Of a stretch of DNA of 5,448 nucleotides, positions 1-5,448 are shown piece by piece (the first letter of the stretch is position 1; the number at the start of each line of letters is the position of its first letter). The notes under the pieces were generated by a model. It made no database searches. It saw only the letters and a list, made by a program, of their open reading frames with translations, and had not been told where the DNA came from. The DNA comes from Rhodococcus rhodnii (GTDB taxonomy: Bacteria; Actinomycetota; Actinomycetes; Mycobacteriales; Pseudonocardiaceae), in NCBI GenBank assembly GCA_000720375.1, contig JOAA01000083.1, positions 1 to 5,448 on the forward strand. The letters run 5' to 3'. Made by a program: the position numbers and the translations under genes.

Positions 1-99
1 GTCCTCAACGGCTCCGGCAGCGCAGGCGCCCAGGCCGTGCAGGACCCGGACAACGGTTCACCCGACAATCGATGGCGACTGGTACCCAACAGTTCCTGA
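1..99 (+). CDS. C-terminal end of a ricin-B-type lectin domain protein (partial, 5' end outside window)
   Basis: Frame 1 is open from the first base and stops at TGA 97-99, giving 32 residues that end in D-N-G-S-P-D-N-R-W-R-L-V-P-N-S-S. The pattern of a Gln-rich strand (GAQAVQ), a DNG turn, then (Q/N)-x-W followed by R-L-V-P is typical of the last beta-trefoil repeat of RicinB_lectin_2 domains; the QxW motif is present as N-R-W. Codon use is GC-rich at third positions, as in the neighbouring genes. In actinomycetes this domain is commonly appended to secreted glycoside hydrolases, where it binds carbohydrate. That makes an extracellular glycan-active enzyme plausible, but no catalytic domain is visible. 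The gene is convergent with the transporter operon, so it is not part of that transcript. The reading frame is fairly secure; the family call rests on about 20 residues. Confidence 0.6.
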   Translation, partial: VLNGSGSAGAQAVQDPDNGSPDNRWRLVPNSS

Positions 100-144
100 T
101 TGCGTCTCATCGCGGACCGCCGGGCAAGGGCCCTGCTCAGCGGC

Positions 145-171
145 CTGTCGGACACTCGCGACACCGACCAG
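145..171. terminator. Possible hairpin between convergent genes (weak)
   Basis: CTGTCGG (145-151) can pair with CCGACCAG (164-171), forming seven base pairs with one bulged C and a 12-base loop. It lies between the stop of the lectin-domain gene (99) and the stop of the permease (235-233), where a bidirectional terminator would be expected. There is no T-run on either side, so this is not a canonical intrinsic terminator. In a GC-rich genome such a stem can occur by chance. Confidence 0.2.
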
Positions 172-200
172 TCCAGCGCCGAGCCAAGCAGGAGTTAGGA

Positions 201-225
201 CTGGACCACCAAACGAGGTCTTCAG
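201..225 (-). terminator. Possible hairpin just downstream of the permease stop (weak)
   Basis: CTG-GACC (201-207) pairs with GGTC-TT-CAG (217-225), giving seven base pairs with a two-base bulge and a nine-base loop. On the minus strand it begins 8 bases after the permease stop codon, a suitable place for the end of the four-gene transcript. No T-tract follows it. It is offered only as the best local candidate. Confidence 0.2.
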
Positions 226-232
226 CACAGTG

Positions 233-1255
233 CTAGTTCTGCCGTTTGCCGCTGGTGATGCGGGACATCACCAGCGCGACCAGGATGATCGCGCCGTTGA
301 GCGCGCCGATCCACTGCGCGGGCACGCCGGCGAGGGTGAGCACGTTCTGGATCATGTAGAGCAGCAAGATTCCGGTGAAGGCGCCGAAAATGGTGCCGCG
401 CCCGCCGTTGAGGCTGACTCCGCCGATCACCGCTGCCGCGAACACGGTGAAGATGTAACCGTCGCCCTGTGCGGCGGCCACGGAAGCGAGCCTGCCGGAG
501 AGCAACAGCCCACCGAGCGCGGCGAGGGCACTGGCCGTGATGAGGACGATCCAGATGATGCGGTCGGTCCGGATGCCTGCGGCCTTCGCCGCGTCCACGT
601 TGCCGCCGATCGCGTACAGACTGCGACCGAATCGGGTGTGGCCCAACAGGACGATGCCACCGGCGAACAACAGCAGGCACAGCCAGATCGATGCCGGGAT
701 ACCGGCCCACAGCGTGGTTCCTAGATACAGCATGGAATCGGGCAGGCCGAAGAACGTCTGTCCACCTGAGACACCAGTGAGCAGGCCGCGCAGCACGATC
801 AGCATGCCGAGGGTGACCACGAACCCGCTCAGCCCGAACCGGACGATCAGCAGGGCGTTGAGCGCGCCGACCAGCACCCCGACGAGCAGTACCACGGGCA
901 GCGCGGCCCAGCCGGGCAACAGGCCGAGGGAATGACCGCCGGTGATCGTCAGCCAGGCCGCCACCCCCGGCGCCAGGCCGAAGGTGGACTCCAGTGAAAG
1001 GTCCATCTTGCCGACGACGAGCACCATGGTCTGGGCGAGCACCAGCAGTGCTATCTCCGACATGGTCTGCACGATGTTGATCACGTTGTCGTACTGGAGG
1101 AACACCGGGTTCACCAACTGTCCGACGACAGCGATGGCGATGATCCCGGGTACCAGCGCGAAGTCGCGCAGGCGGGCGAGGGCGATTCGGCGCGACGGCA
1201 CGGCACCGGACTCGGTCCGCGACTCGACGCGTAACGCGGTGGGGCTGTCAGGCAT
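233..1255 (-). CDS. Sugar ABC transporter permease, BPD_transp_2 / RbsC-like (CUT2 family)
   Basis: A 340-residue inner-membrane protein that would form the channel of the importer encoded by this operon. After a polar, Arg-rich N-terminus (residues 1-30) there are about eight to ten hydrophobic segments, roughly at 31-51, 60-82, 93-105, 113-136, 144-163, 183-205, 232-253, 265-280, 285-304 and 314-330. Family hallmarks are the cytoplasmic loop G-R-S-L-Y-A-I-G-G-N (210-219) followed by A-A-K-A-A-G-I (222-228), and A-V-I-G-G-V-S-L-N-G-G-R-G (275-287). These match RbsC/XylH/AraH-type permeases, whose usual length is 310-350 residues. The ATG at 1255-1253 is chosen because AAGGAGT lies 8 bases upstream and because it overlaps the ATPase stop by 8 bases, indicating translational coupling. 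The open frame extends to 1390, but that extension lies inside the ATPase gene and looks non-coding. The segment usually written G-G-I-D-L-S-V-G reads V-G-K-M-D-L-S-L-E (81-89), a noticeable deviation. Substrate is inferred from context only. Confidence 0.93.
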   Translation of the reverse strand: MPDSPTALRVESRTESGAVPSRRIALARLRDFALVPGIIAIAVVGQLVNPVFLQYDNVINIVQTMSEIALLVLAQTMVLVVGKMDLSLESTFGLAPGVAAWLTITGGHSLGLLPGWAALPVVLLVGVLVGALNALLIVRFGLSGFVVTLGMLIVLRGLLTGVSGGQTFFGLPDSMLYLGTTLWAGIPASIWLCLLLFAGGIVLLGHTRFGRSLYAIGGNVDAAKAAGIRTDRIIWIVLITASALAALGGLLLSGRLASVAAAQGDGYIFTVFAAAVIGGVSLNGGRGTIFGAFTGILLLYMIQNVLTLAGVPAQWIGALNGAIILVALVMSRITSGKRQN

Positions 1256-2747
1256 CGAGGTCGACTCCTTCCATGGCGGCCACGACATCTCGGTCCTGCC
1301 AGCCCGCGGGCAGTTCGGTGGTAAGCCGTCCATGTGCCATGACCAGTAGCCGGTCGCATAGCCGCAGGTCGTCCAGTTCATCGGAGGCAATCAGCACCGC
1401 GGTGCCCTGGGCGGCGGCTTCGGTGACCTTGCCGAGGAGGAACTCCTTGGAGCGCACGTCCACTCCGGCGGTCGGCGTGATCAGCACCAGCAGGCGGGGA
1501 TCGGCGGCCAGTGCCCTGGCCATGACGACCTTCTGCTGGTTGCCGCCGGACAACGCCGACACCGGCAGTTCGGGGCCTGGGGTCTTGACCTCCAGCCGGG
1601 TGATCATCGCCCCGGCCAGCCGGTCGCGCTCGGCGGAACGCACGAAGATCCCCGGTCCGAGCCGATCCATCACCGTCATGGTGGTGTTGTCCGCAATGGA
1701 CATCTCCGGTACGAAACCCTGGCGGTGACGGTCTTCCGGGACAAATCCGATTCCGGCGGCGAGGGCCGCCGGAACGTCGCCGGAACGAGGACTGTCGCCT
1801 CCGACGAGGATGGATCCACTGCTGGCCTTGCGCAGCCCGGTGAGGGTCTCGGCGAGTTCGGTCTTGCCGCTGCCGCCTGCCCCGGCCAGGCCGACGATCT
1901 CGCCTGGCGCGATGTCGAAGGATACGTTGTGGTAGCAGGAATCGAGGCTCAATTCACGTACCTCGAGCACGGGTGGCGAACCCTTCCGGACCGATGTGGT
2001 CCGGTTTTCCGCGGTGACGGAGTTCTCGCCCGTCATCGCCGCGACGAGATCGGCCTTGGGCAGTTGGGCCACCGGTGCCGTCATGACGTGCCGAGCGTCA
2101 CGGTACACGGTGACCGTGTCGCAGATCTCGTAGACCTCGTCCAGGTGGTGGCTGATGTACAGGAACGTGACGCCCTGCCGCTGGAGTTCGGTGATGTGCC
2201 CGAACAGCCGGGTGATGGCGGCGGCGTCAAGCTGCGCGGTCGGCTCGTCGAGGATGACGAACCGCGCGCCGAACGACAGCGACCGCGCGATCTCGACGAA
2301 CTGCCGCTGCTCCACACCCAACTCCCCCGCCATCCGACGGACGTCGACGTCCACCGACCAGCGTTCGAGCAGTTCGGTGGCCGCCCGGCGCACCGAACGC
2401 CAGCGGATCAGACCACCACGGGTCTCCTGCCGGTTCAGCATGACGTTCTCGGCCACCGAGAGATCCGGGATGATCGTCGATCTCTGGTACACGCAGGCGA
2501 CTTTGGCACGCCAGGCGTCCCGATCGGACAGTCCGGGCGCCGGTTGCCCATCCAGGTGCACGGTCCCGGAATCCGGTTCGCTCAGTCCAGTGAGGATGGA
2601 CACCAGAGTCGACTTGCCCGCGCCGTTGCGGCCGACGAGCGCGTGAGTGTGTCCTGGAAGGACGGTCAGGTCGGCGTTGTCCAGGGCGACCGTGGCACCG
2701 AACCGCTTGACCAGCTGACATGCCTCGGCGACCGGCACCGTGCTCAT
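1248..2747 (-). CDS. Sugar ABC transporter ATP-binding protein with two nucleotide-binding domains (RbsA/MglA-like)
   Basis: A 499-residue tandem ATPase that would power the CUT2 importer on the cytoplasmic face; the usual family length is about 490-520. Domain 1 has Walker A G-R-N-G-A-G-K-S-T (39-47), Q-loop Q88, a degenerate signature L-G-V-E-Q (143-147), Walker B F-V-I-L-D-E-P-T (163-170) and switch His200. Domain 2 has an intact Walker A G-A-G-G-S-G-K-T (289-296), the family-typical V-P-E-D-R (336-340) and a canonical signature L-S-G-G-N-Q (399-404). Its Walker B is L-L-V-L-I-T-P-T (419-426), with Ile423 and Thr424 in place of Asp-Glu, and Asp456 sits at the switch-His position. The competent site is therefore Walker A/B of domain 1 with the domain 2 signature; the opposite site looks non-hydrolytic. 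The ATG at 2747 has an extended GGAGGAGGAG Shine-Dalgarno about 7 bases upstream. It lies 27 bases after the binding-protein gene and overlaps the permease by 8 bases. Sugar specificity cannot be read from this subunit. Confidence 0.95.
   Translation of the reverse strand: MSTVPVAEACQLVKRFGATVALDNADLTVLPGHTHALVGRNGAGKSTLVSILTGLSEPDSGTVHLDGQPAPGLSDRDAWRAKVACVYQRSTIIPDLSVAENVMLNRQETRGGLIRWRSVRRAATELLERWSVDVDVRRMAGELGVEQRQFVEIARSLSFGARFVILDEPTAQLDAAAITRLFGHITELQRQGVTFLYISHHLDEVYEICDTVTVYRDARHVMTAPVAQLPKADLVAAMTGENSVTAENRTTSVRKGSPPVLEVRELSLDSCYHNVSFDIAPGEIVGLAGAGGSGKTELAETLTGLRKASSGSILVGGDSPRSGDVPAALAAGIGFVPEDRHRQGFVPEMSIADNTTMTVMDRLGPGIFVRSAERDRLAGAMITRLEVKTPGPELPVSALSGGNQQKVVMARALAADPRLLVLITPTAGVDVRSKEFLLGKVTEAAAQGTAVLIASDELDDLRLCDRLLVMAHGRLTTELPAGWQDRDVVAAMEGVDLDA
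1264..1270 (-). promoter_or_regulatory. Ribosome binding site that fixes the permease start
   Basis: The minus strand reads AAGGAGT here, eight bases before the ATG at 1255-1253. The site is embedded in the last codons of the ATPase gene. It supports the 340-residue permease rather than the longer frame starting at 1390. Confidence 0.7.
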
Positions 2748-2774
2748 GTTTCGTCTCCTCCTCCGCAGGCGCGA

Positions 2775-3821
2775 TCAGCTCTTGCTGTTGCCCCACAAGG
2801 ACTTGTCGTCGACCTTGACACTGCTCACCGGCCCGAATGTGCCTCCGTCCGCGGTGACCAGCGGCGCGGCCAGCTGGTCCTCCATCAGGCCCTCCCGAAC
2901 CTGCACGATCGTGCTGTCGTGATCGGTCTTGCCCGCTGCCGGTGTCTTGCCCTCGATGGCGTCCTTGATGTACTGCAGGGAGTACTTGGCGAACTGGTCG
3001 GCGGGCTGGGACACGGTCGCATCGATCTCGCCTGCCCGGATCTTGTCGAGTTCCTCGGGAATGCCGTCGTTGGACACGATGAACACGTGCTTCGGGTCCG
3101 CGGCGGGTACGAGCAGCCCGCGCTGCTTGAGTATCTGGAGGGTTCCGGCCAGCGCGAAGCTGGACTGCATGTAGACGCCCTTGATGTCCGGGTTGGCGGT
3201 CAGCCGGACCTGGAGTTTCTGGGCCGCGGTGTTCGCGTCCCAGTTGGTGGCCTCGCCGAAGACCGTGATCCCGGGGAAGTTCGCCTTCATGCAGTCGTTG
3301 AATGCCTCGGTGCGGTCCCGTCCATTGATCGAGGCCAGATCGCCTTGCAGCATCACGACCTTGCCCGCACCACCCAGCTTCGCACCGAGGAACCGGCACG
3401 CTTTCTCGCCGTACGCCCGGTTGTCCGCGCGGACGACCATGTAGACGTTGCCCTGATCCGGCCTGGTGTCCACGGATACGACCGGGATCTTCTTACTGGC
3501 CAACTGTTGCAGCGTCGGGATGACCGCCGCGGTGTCCTGCGGCGCCATCACCACCCCCTTGACGCCTTGGCTGATCATCGTCTGCACGTTCGCGGTCAGG
3601 GTGGCGACGTCGTTCTGTGAGTTGGTGGTCTTCAGCTCCAGCCCGGACTGCCCGCCGAACTGCGGCACGTACTTGATGTAGGCGTTCCAGAAGTCGGTGT
3701 CGGAGCGTGGATAGTCGACGCCCACGACGGTCGCGCCGGACGAGGTGGCGGAACCCCCGCCGCTGCAAGCGGCCAACGCGGCCGCGGTGAGCACGCCGGC
3801 ACACAGGTGCTGGAACTTCAT
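2775..3821 (-). CDS. Sugar ABC transporter substrate-binding lipoprotein (Peripla_BP_4 / RbsB-like)
   Basis: A 348-residue extracytoplasmic binding protein that would capture the sugar for the importer. It starts with a short lipoprotein signal: hydrophobic residues 8-18, lipobox L-A-A-C with lipidated Cys19, then a flexible Ser/Gly linker. The mature part follows the type I periplasmic binding fold: V-V-G-V-D-Y-P-R-S-D-T-D-F-W (32-45) is strand 1 with ligand-loop residues. G-V-K-G-V-V-M-A-P-Q-D (86-96) and I-P-V-V-S-V-D-T (112-119) follow. N-G-R-D-R-T-E-A-F (166-174) carries probable ligand-binding arginines. S-N-D-G (250-253) is the hinge/ligand Asp, and T-V-S-Q-P (269-273) comes after it. 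Cys142 and Cys177 are the only cysteines of the mature protein besides Cys19 and could form a disulfide. The ATG at 3821-3819 is chosen over the longer frame open to 4145, because it places the signal peptide at the N-terminus and has GAGGAGAGG just upstream. Substrate, probably L-fucose or a related deoxysugar, is inferred only from the adjacent fuconate dehydratase gene. Confidence 0.94.
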   Translation of the reverse strand: MKFQHLCAGVLTAAALAACSGGGSATSSGATVVGVDYPRSDTDFWNAYIKYVPQFGGQSGLELKTTNSQNDVATLTANVQTMISQGVKGVVMAPQDTAAVIPTLQQLASKKIPVVSVDTRPDQGNVYMVVRADNRAYGEKACRFLGAKLGGAGKVVMLQGDLASINGRDRTEAFNDCMKANFPGITVFGEATNWDANTAAQKLQVRLTANPDIKGVYMQSSFALAGTLQILKQRGLLVPAADPKHVFIVSNDGIPEELDKIRAGEIDATVSQPADQFAKYSLQYIKDAIEGKTPAAGKTDHDSTIVQVREGLMEDQLAAPLVTADGGTFGPVSSVKVDDKSLWGNSKS

Positions 3822-3823
3822 GA

Positions 3824-3832
3824 CCTCTCCTC
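3824..3832 (-). promoter_or_regulatory. Ribosome binding site that fixes the binding-protein start
   Basis: The minus strand reads GAGGAGAGG, then TC, then ATG at 3821; the AGGAG core is five bases from the start codon. It lies in the 40-base gap after the dehydratase stop. It supports the 348-residue lipoprotein rather than the frame that runs on into the dehydratase gene. Confidence 0.75.
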
Positions 3833-3861
3833 GTTGACAGGTTTCTGGTGAAGGCGGCCCC

Positions 3862-5175
3862 TCACGCGACCACCGCCTTGGTCTCGCGCCACGCCGGGCC
3901 GTCGGGAAACCGGTAGCGAGCAATGGAATCCGCGTGCAACCGGGCGCCGAGTCCGGGTGTCTGCGGTGCGAGGTATCGCCCGGCCTCGATCCGCACCGGG
4001 TCGACGAAGTGCTCGTGCAGGTGGTCCACGTACTCGATGACCCGGTCCTGCTGCGTACCGCTGACCGCCACGAAGTCGAACATCGACAGGTGCTGCACCA
4101 TCTCGCAGAGCCCCACACCACCCGCGTGCGGGCACACGGGAACACCGAACTTGGCCGCCAGCAACAGGATCGCGATGTTCTCGGTCACCCCCGCGACCCG
4201 GCTGGCGTCGAGCTGCAGGATGTCAATCGCATCCGCCTGCAGCAACTGCTTGAACATCACGGCGTTGTGGGTGTGTTCGCCGGTGGCCACCTTGATCGGC
4301 GCCACCGCCCGGCGGATCGCGGCGTGCCCCAGCACATCGTCGGGCGACGTCGGTTCCTCGATCCAATACGGGTCGAACTGCGCCAGCGGCCGCAGCCAGT
4401 CGATGGCCTGCCCGACGCCCCACGCCTGGTTGGCGTCGATGGCGATCCGGATGCCGGGCCCGACGACCTCGCGCGCCAGCCGCAGCCGCCTGACGTCCTC
4501 ATGGAGATCGGCACCGACCTTGAGCTTGATCTGGCCGAACCCGTCGTTGACCGCCGCCGCCGCGAGCGTCGCCAGCTTCCCCGGGGAATAGCCGAGCCAG
4601 CCTGGAGTCGTGGTGTACGCGGGATAGCCCGACGCGAGCAGTTCGGCCTGGCGAGCGGCACGTCCTGGTTCGGCGCGGCGAAGAATGTCCAGCGCCTCAT
4701 CGCGGGTAAGCGCTTCTTGGAGGTAACGGAAGTCGACGAGGTCGACCAGCTCGTCAGGCGACATCTCGGCGAGCAGGCGCCAGACGGGCTTGTCTTCGCG
4801 GCGTGCCCGCAAATCCCAGGCCGCGTTGACGATCGCTCCCGCGGCCATGTGGATGGCTCCCTTGTCCGGACCCAGCCACCTCAGCTGGCTGTCTCCAGTC
4901 AGGCGACGAGAGAACGCTCCGAGATCAGCGAATACGTCGGCCACGGGCATGCCCAGCACGAGCGGCACCAGCGCACGGATGGCAGCGACTTGGACGTCGT
5001 TGCCACGGCCGACAGTGAATGCGAGGCCGTACCCTTCCTCGCCGGCGCTCGTCCGGATGGTCACGTAGGCCGCCGAGTAGTCCGGTTCCGGGTTCATCGC
5101 GTCCGACCCGTCCAGGCCGAGTGAGGTCGGGAACCGAACGTCCACGGCTTCGACAGCACTGATCACTTCGGCCAC
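3862..5175 (-). CDS. fucD: L-fuconate dehydratase (enolase superfamily, FucD/ENOSF1-like)
   Basis: A 437-residue cytoplasmic enzyme that removes water from L-fuconate to give 2-keto-3-deoxy-L-fuconate, in the non-phosphorylating L-fucose pathway. The N-terminal capping domain carries family signatures: D-V-R-F-P-T-S (12-18), D-G-S-D-A-M-N (22-28), P-D-Y-S-A-A-Y (31-37), F-T-V-G-R-G-N-D (53-60) and S-Q-L-R-W-L-G-P (96-103). The barrel has a full set of active-site residues: the K-x-K pair Lys217 and Lys219; magnesium ligands Asp247 (D-A-N-Q), Glu273 (W-I-E-E-P) and Glu300 (T-G-E-H-T); and the Asp323/His350 dyad (Q-L-D and C-P-H-A-G-G-V-G-L). These align one residue off from the residues known for Xanthomonas FucD (K218/K220, D248, E274, E301, D324, H351), as I recall them. 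Length is normal for the family. The start is GTG at 5175-5173, with GAGAGG seven bases upstream; GTG codon 4 is a possible alternative. It is the first gene of the operon, so the importer probably delivers its pathway's substrate. A closely related sugar acid as substrate cannot be fully excluded. Confidence 0.95.
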   Translation of the reverse strand: MAEVISAVEAVDVRFPTSLGLDGSDAMNPEPDYSAAYVTIRTSAGEEGYGLAFTVGRGNDVQVAAIRALVPLVLGMPVADVFADLGAFSRRLTGDSQLRWLGPDKGAIHMAAGAIVNAAWDLRARREDKPVWRLLAEMSPDELVDLVDFRYLQEALTRDEALDILRRAEPGRAARQAELLASGYPAYTTTPGWLGYSPGKLATLAAAAVNDGFGQIKLKVGADLHEDVRRLRLAREVVGPGIRIAIDANQAWGVGQAIDWLRPLAQFDPYWIEEPTSPDDVLGHAAIRRAVAPIKVATGEHTHNAVMFKQLLQADAIDILQLDASRVAGVTENIAILLLAAKFGVPVCPHAGGVGLCEMVQHLSMFDFVAVSGTQQDRVIEYVDHLHEHFVDPVRIEAGRYLAPQTPGLGARLHADSIARYRFPDGPAWRETKAVVA

Positions 5176-5182
5176 GTGATCA
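5160..5182 (-). promoter_or_regulatory. Perfect inverted repeat with the fucD start codon in its loop
   Basis: TGATCAC (5160-5166) and GTGATCA (5176-5182) are exact reverse complements separated by nine bases. In the transcript, the 5' arm fills the whole seven-base spacer between the Shine-Dalgarno GAGAGG (5188-5183) and the GTG start (5175-5173). The loop begins with that start codon. The outer arm also belongs to the 8-base palindrome GTGATCAC (5176-5183). It could be an mRNA hairpin that tunes initiation or a DNA operator of GT-Nx-AC type for the divergent regulator. The repeat is seen directly; function is inferred. Confidence 0.4.
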
Positions 5183-5275
5183 CCTCTCGCTCGGCCCTCA
5201 CCACTGCGGAGACATCACATGTATGGCTACGCCATCCGAATAAAAATGTCCAGATTCGATCCGAACAGCGTCGAT

Positions 5276-5286
5276 ACGTCATACGT
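5276..5286. promoter_or_regulatory. Candidate operator: ACGT-CAT-ACGT palindrome
   Basis: The 11-mer ACGTCATACGT is an inverted repeat with a three-base spacer, and it contains the GT-N3-AC core seen in many GntR/FadR-family operators. A related element, ACGTCACTACG, occurs at 5330-5340, 54 bases away centre to centre or about five helical turns. Both lie between the divergent starts. Being the target of the adjacent GntR-like protein is an inference from position and core pattern only. Confidence 0.35.
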
Positions 5287-5329
5287 TTACTACGTTGACG
5301 CCAACGCAACCACGCGACTACCGGCCATC

Positions 5330-5340
5330 ACGTCACTACG
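5330..5340. promoter_or_regulatory. Second candidate operator half, ACGTCACTACG
   Basis: This 11-mer differs from the first ten bases of the element at 5276-5286 only by one inserted C (ACGTCA-TACG versus ACGTCACTACG). It carries GT-N4-AC. It sits 63 bases upstream of the regulator start, where binding could repress the regulator's own gene. As a lone sequence it could easily be chance; the resemblance to the other site is the only support. Confidence 0.22.
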
Positions 5341-5402
5341 ATGGGGGTGGACCAGGCCCGATACCCGTCCGGCCGCTGAGGTGTGGCAGGAGATCAGCCG
5401 AG

Positions 5403-5448
5403 ATGTCACTGACCGACGAGGCCATCTCGCGGATTCGTGAGCTGGTCC
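5403..5448 (+). CDS. N-terminus of a probable GntR/FadR-family transcription regulator (partial, runs off window)
   Basis: ATG at 5403-5405 opens a frame of 15 codons to the window end, reading M-S-L-T-D-E-A-I-S-R-I-R-E-L-V. AGGAG (5388-5392) lies 10 bases upstream. The pattern of a short leader, then A-I-x-x-I-R-E-L-V, matches the first helix of the winged-helix domain in FadR/FCD-type GntR regulators, which normally continues with a G-x-L-x-P-G-x-x-L-P wing. Its divergent position next to a sugar-acid dehydratase and transporter operon is the classic place for a local repressor that senses a pathway intermediate such as a sugar acid. Only 15 residues are visible, so the family call is provisional; other small helix-starting regulators remain possible. 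Confidence 0.55.
   Translation, partial: MSLTDEAISRIRELV

Larger units (their letters stand above)
5176..5402. promoter_or_regulatory. Divergent intergenic promoter region between fucD and the GntR-like gene
   Basis: These 227 bases separate two start codons that point away from each other, so promoters for both the operon and the regulator should lie here. The stretch around 5219-5300 is clearly richer in A and T than the coding sequence, including TAAAAATG at 5241-5248. On the plus strand TTGACG (5295-5300) resembles a -35 box, with only a poor -10 (TACCGG, 5319-5324) after an 18-base spacer. On the minus strand TTCGGA (5267-5262) and TATTCG (5244-5239), 17 bases apart, are a weak pair for the operon. 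No convincing consensus promoter is visible. A plus-strand open frame at 5219-5440 crosses the region but has no ribosome binding site and looks like chance. Confidence 0.6.

Noticed and set aside
100..232. Possible tRNA, attachment site or insertion-sequence end in the left intergenic stretch
   Set aside because: I see no cloverleaf pattern, no long direct or terminal inverted repeats and no transposase remnant; only the two weak hairpins listed.
2227..3399. Minus-strand frame of 390 codons overlapping the binding protein and ATPase in another frame
   Set aside because: It crosses the boundary between two real same-strand genes and yields a low-complexity Arg/Gly/Ala-rich product. It is an out-of-frame shadow.
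1725..3620. Very long plus-strand open frame (631 codons) opposite the ATPase and binding-protein genes
   Set aside because: It lies antisense to two genes with clear motifs, spans their boundary, and its product is rich in Arg, Asp, Gly and Val with no recognisable domain. Long antisense frames are a known by-product of strong third-position GC bias.
3822..4145. N-terminal extension of the binding protein to an upstream start
   Set aside because: The extension lies inside the dehydratase gene and would bury the lipoprotein signal peptide. The ATG at 3821 has a strong Shine-Dalgarno.
3934..5124. Plus-strand open frame of 396 codons opposite the dehydratase
   Set aside because: It is fully antisense to fucD, whose catalytic residues are all intact. 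The composition is shadow-like, and I see no good ribosome binding site or domain.
5219..5440. Plus-strand small open frame of 73 codons in the divergent intergenic region
   Set aside because: It has no ribosome binding site, is AT-richer than the genes, and overlaps the regulator start in another frame. No domain is recognisable.
1..5448. CRISPR array, toxin-antitoxin pair, phage or other defence module
   Set aside because: There are no regularly spaced repeats, and every substantial gene is explained as sugar transport, sugar-acid dehydration or a regulator start.

Overview
This 5448-base window is very GC-rich, with strong GC bias at third codon positions, a GTG start, purine-rich Shine-Dalgarno sites and a lipoprotein-type sugar-binding protein. 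Together these suggest a high-GC actinomycete chromosome (Streptomyces or Pseudonocardiaceae-like). That placement is an inference from composition and gene style; no marker gene is present.

Layout. (1) 1-99, plus strand: the last 32 codons of a protein ending in what looks like a ricin-B type lectin repeat. (2) 100-232: a short intergenic stretch between convergent genes, with two weak hairpins. (3) 233-5175, minus strand: a compact four-gene operon, read from right to left. Its order is L-fuconate dehydratase (5175-3862), lipoprotein sugar-binding protein (3821-2775), double-domain sugar ABC ATPase (2747-1248) and membrane permease (1255-233). Gaps are 40 and 27 bases, followed by an 8-base overlap. 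(4) 5176-5402: a divergent regulatory region, visibly less GC-rich than the genes, with several GT-Nx-AC palindromes. (5) 5403-5448, plus strand: the first 15 codons of a divergently transcribed gene whose start resembles a GntR/FadR-family regulator.

How the parts fit. The binding protein, ATPase and permease make a complete CUT2-type (ribose/xylose-like) importer. The dehydratase catalyses the third step of the non-phosphorylating L-fucose pathway (L-fuconate to 2-keto-3-deoxy-L-fuconate). The simplest reading is a deoxysugar (L-fucose or close relative) uptake-and-oxidation operon controlled by a divergent local regulator. Fucose dehydrogenase, lactonase and the later steps are not in the window. 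The lectin-tailed gene at the left edge may be a secreted glycan-degrading enzyme, but its catalytic part is outside the window.

Nothing here amounts to a wholly new system. The points most worth a second look are the ATPase's second nucleotide site, which lost its Walker B Asp-Glu while keeping an intact Walker A; a 7-bp perfect hairpin whose loop begins with the dehydratase GTG start codon; and related palindromic elements in the divergent promoter region.
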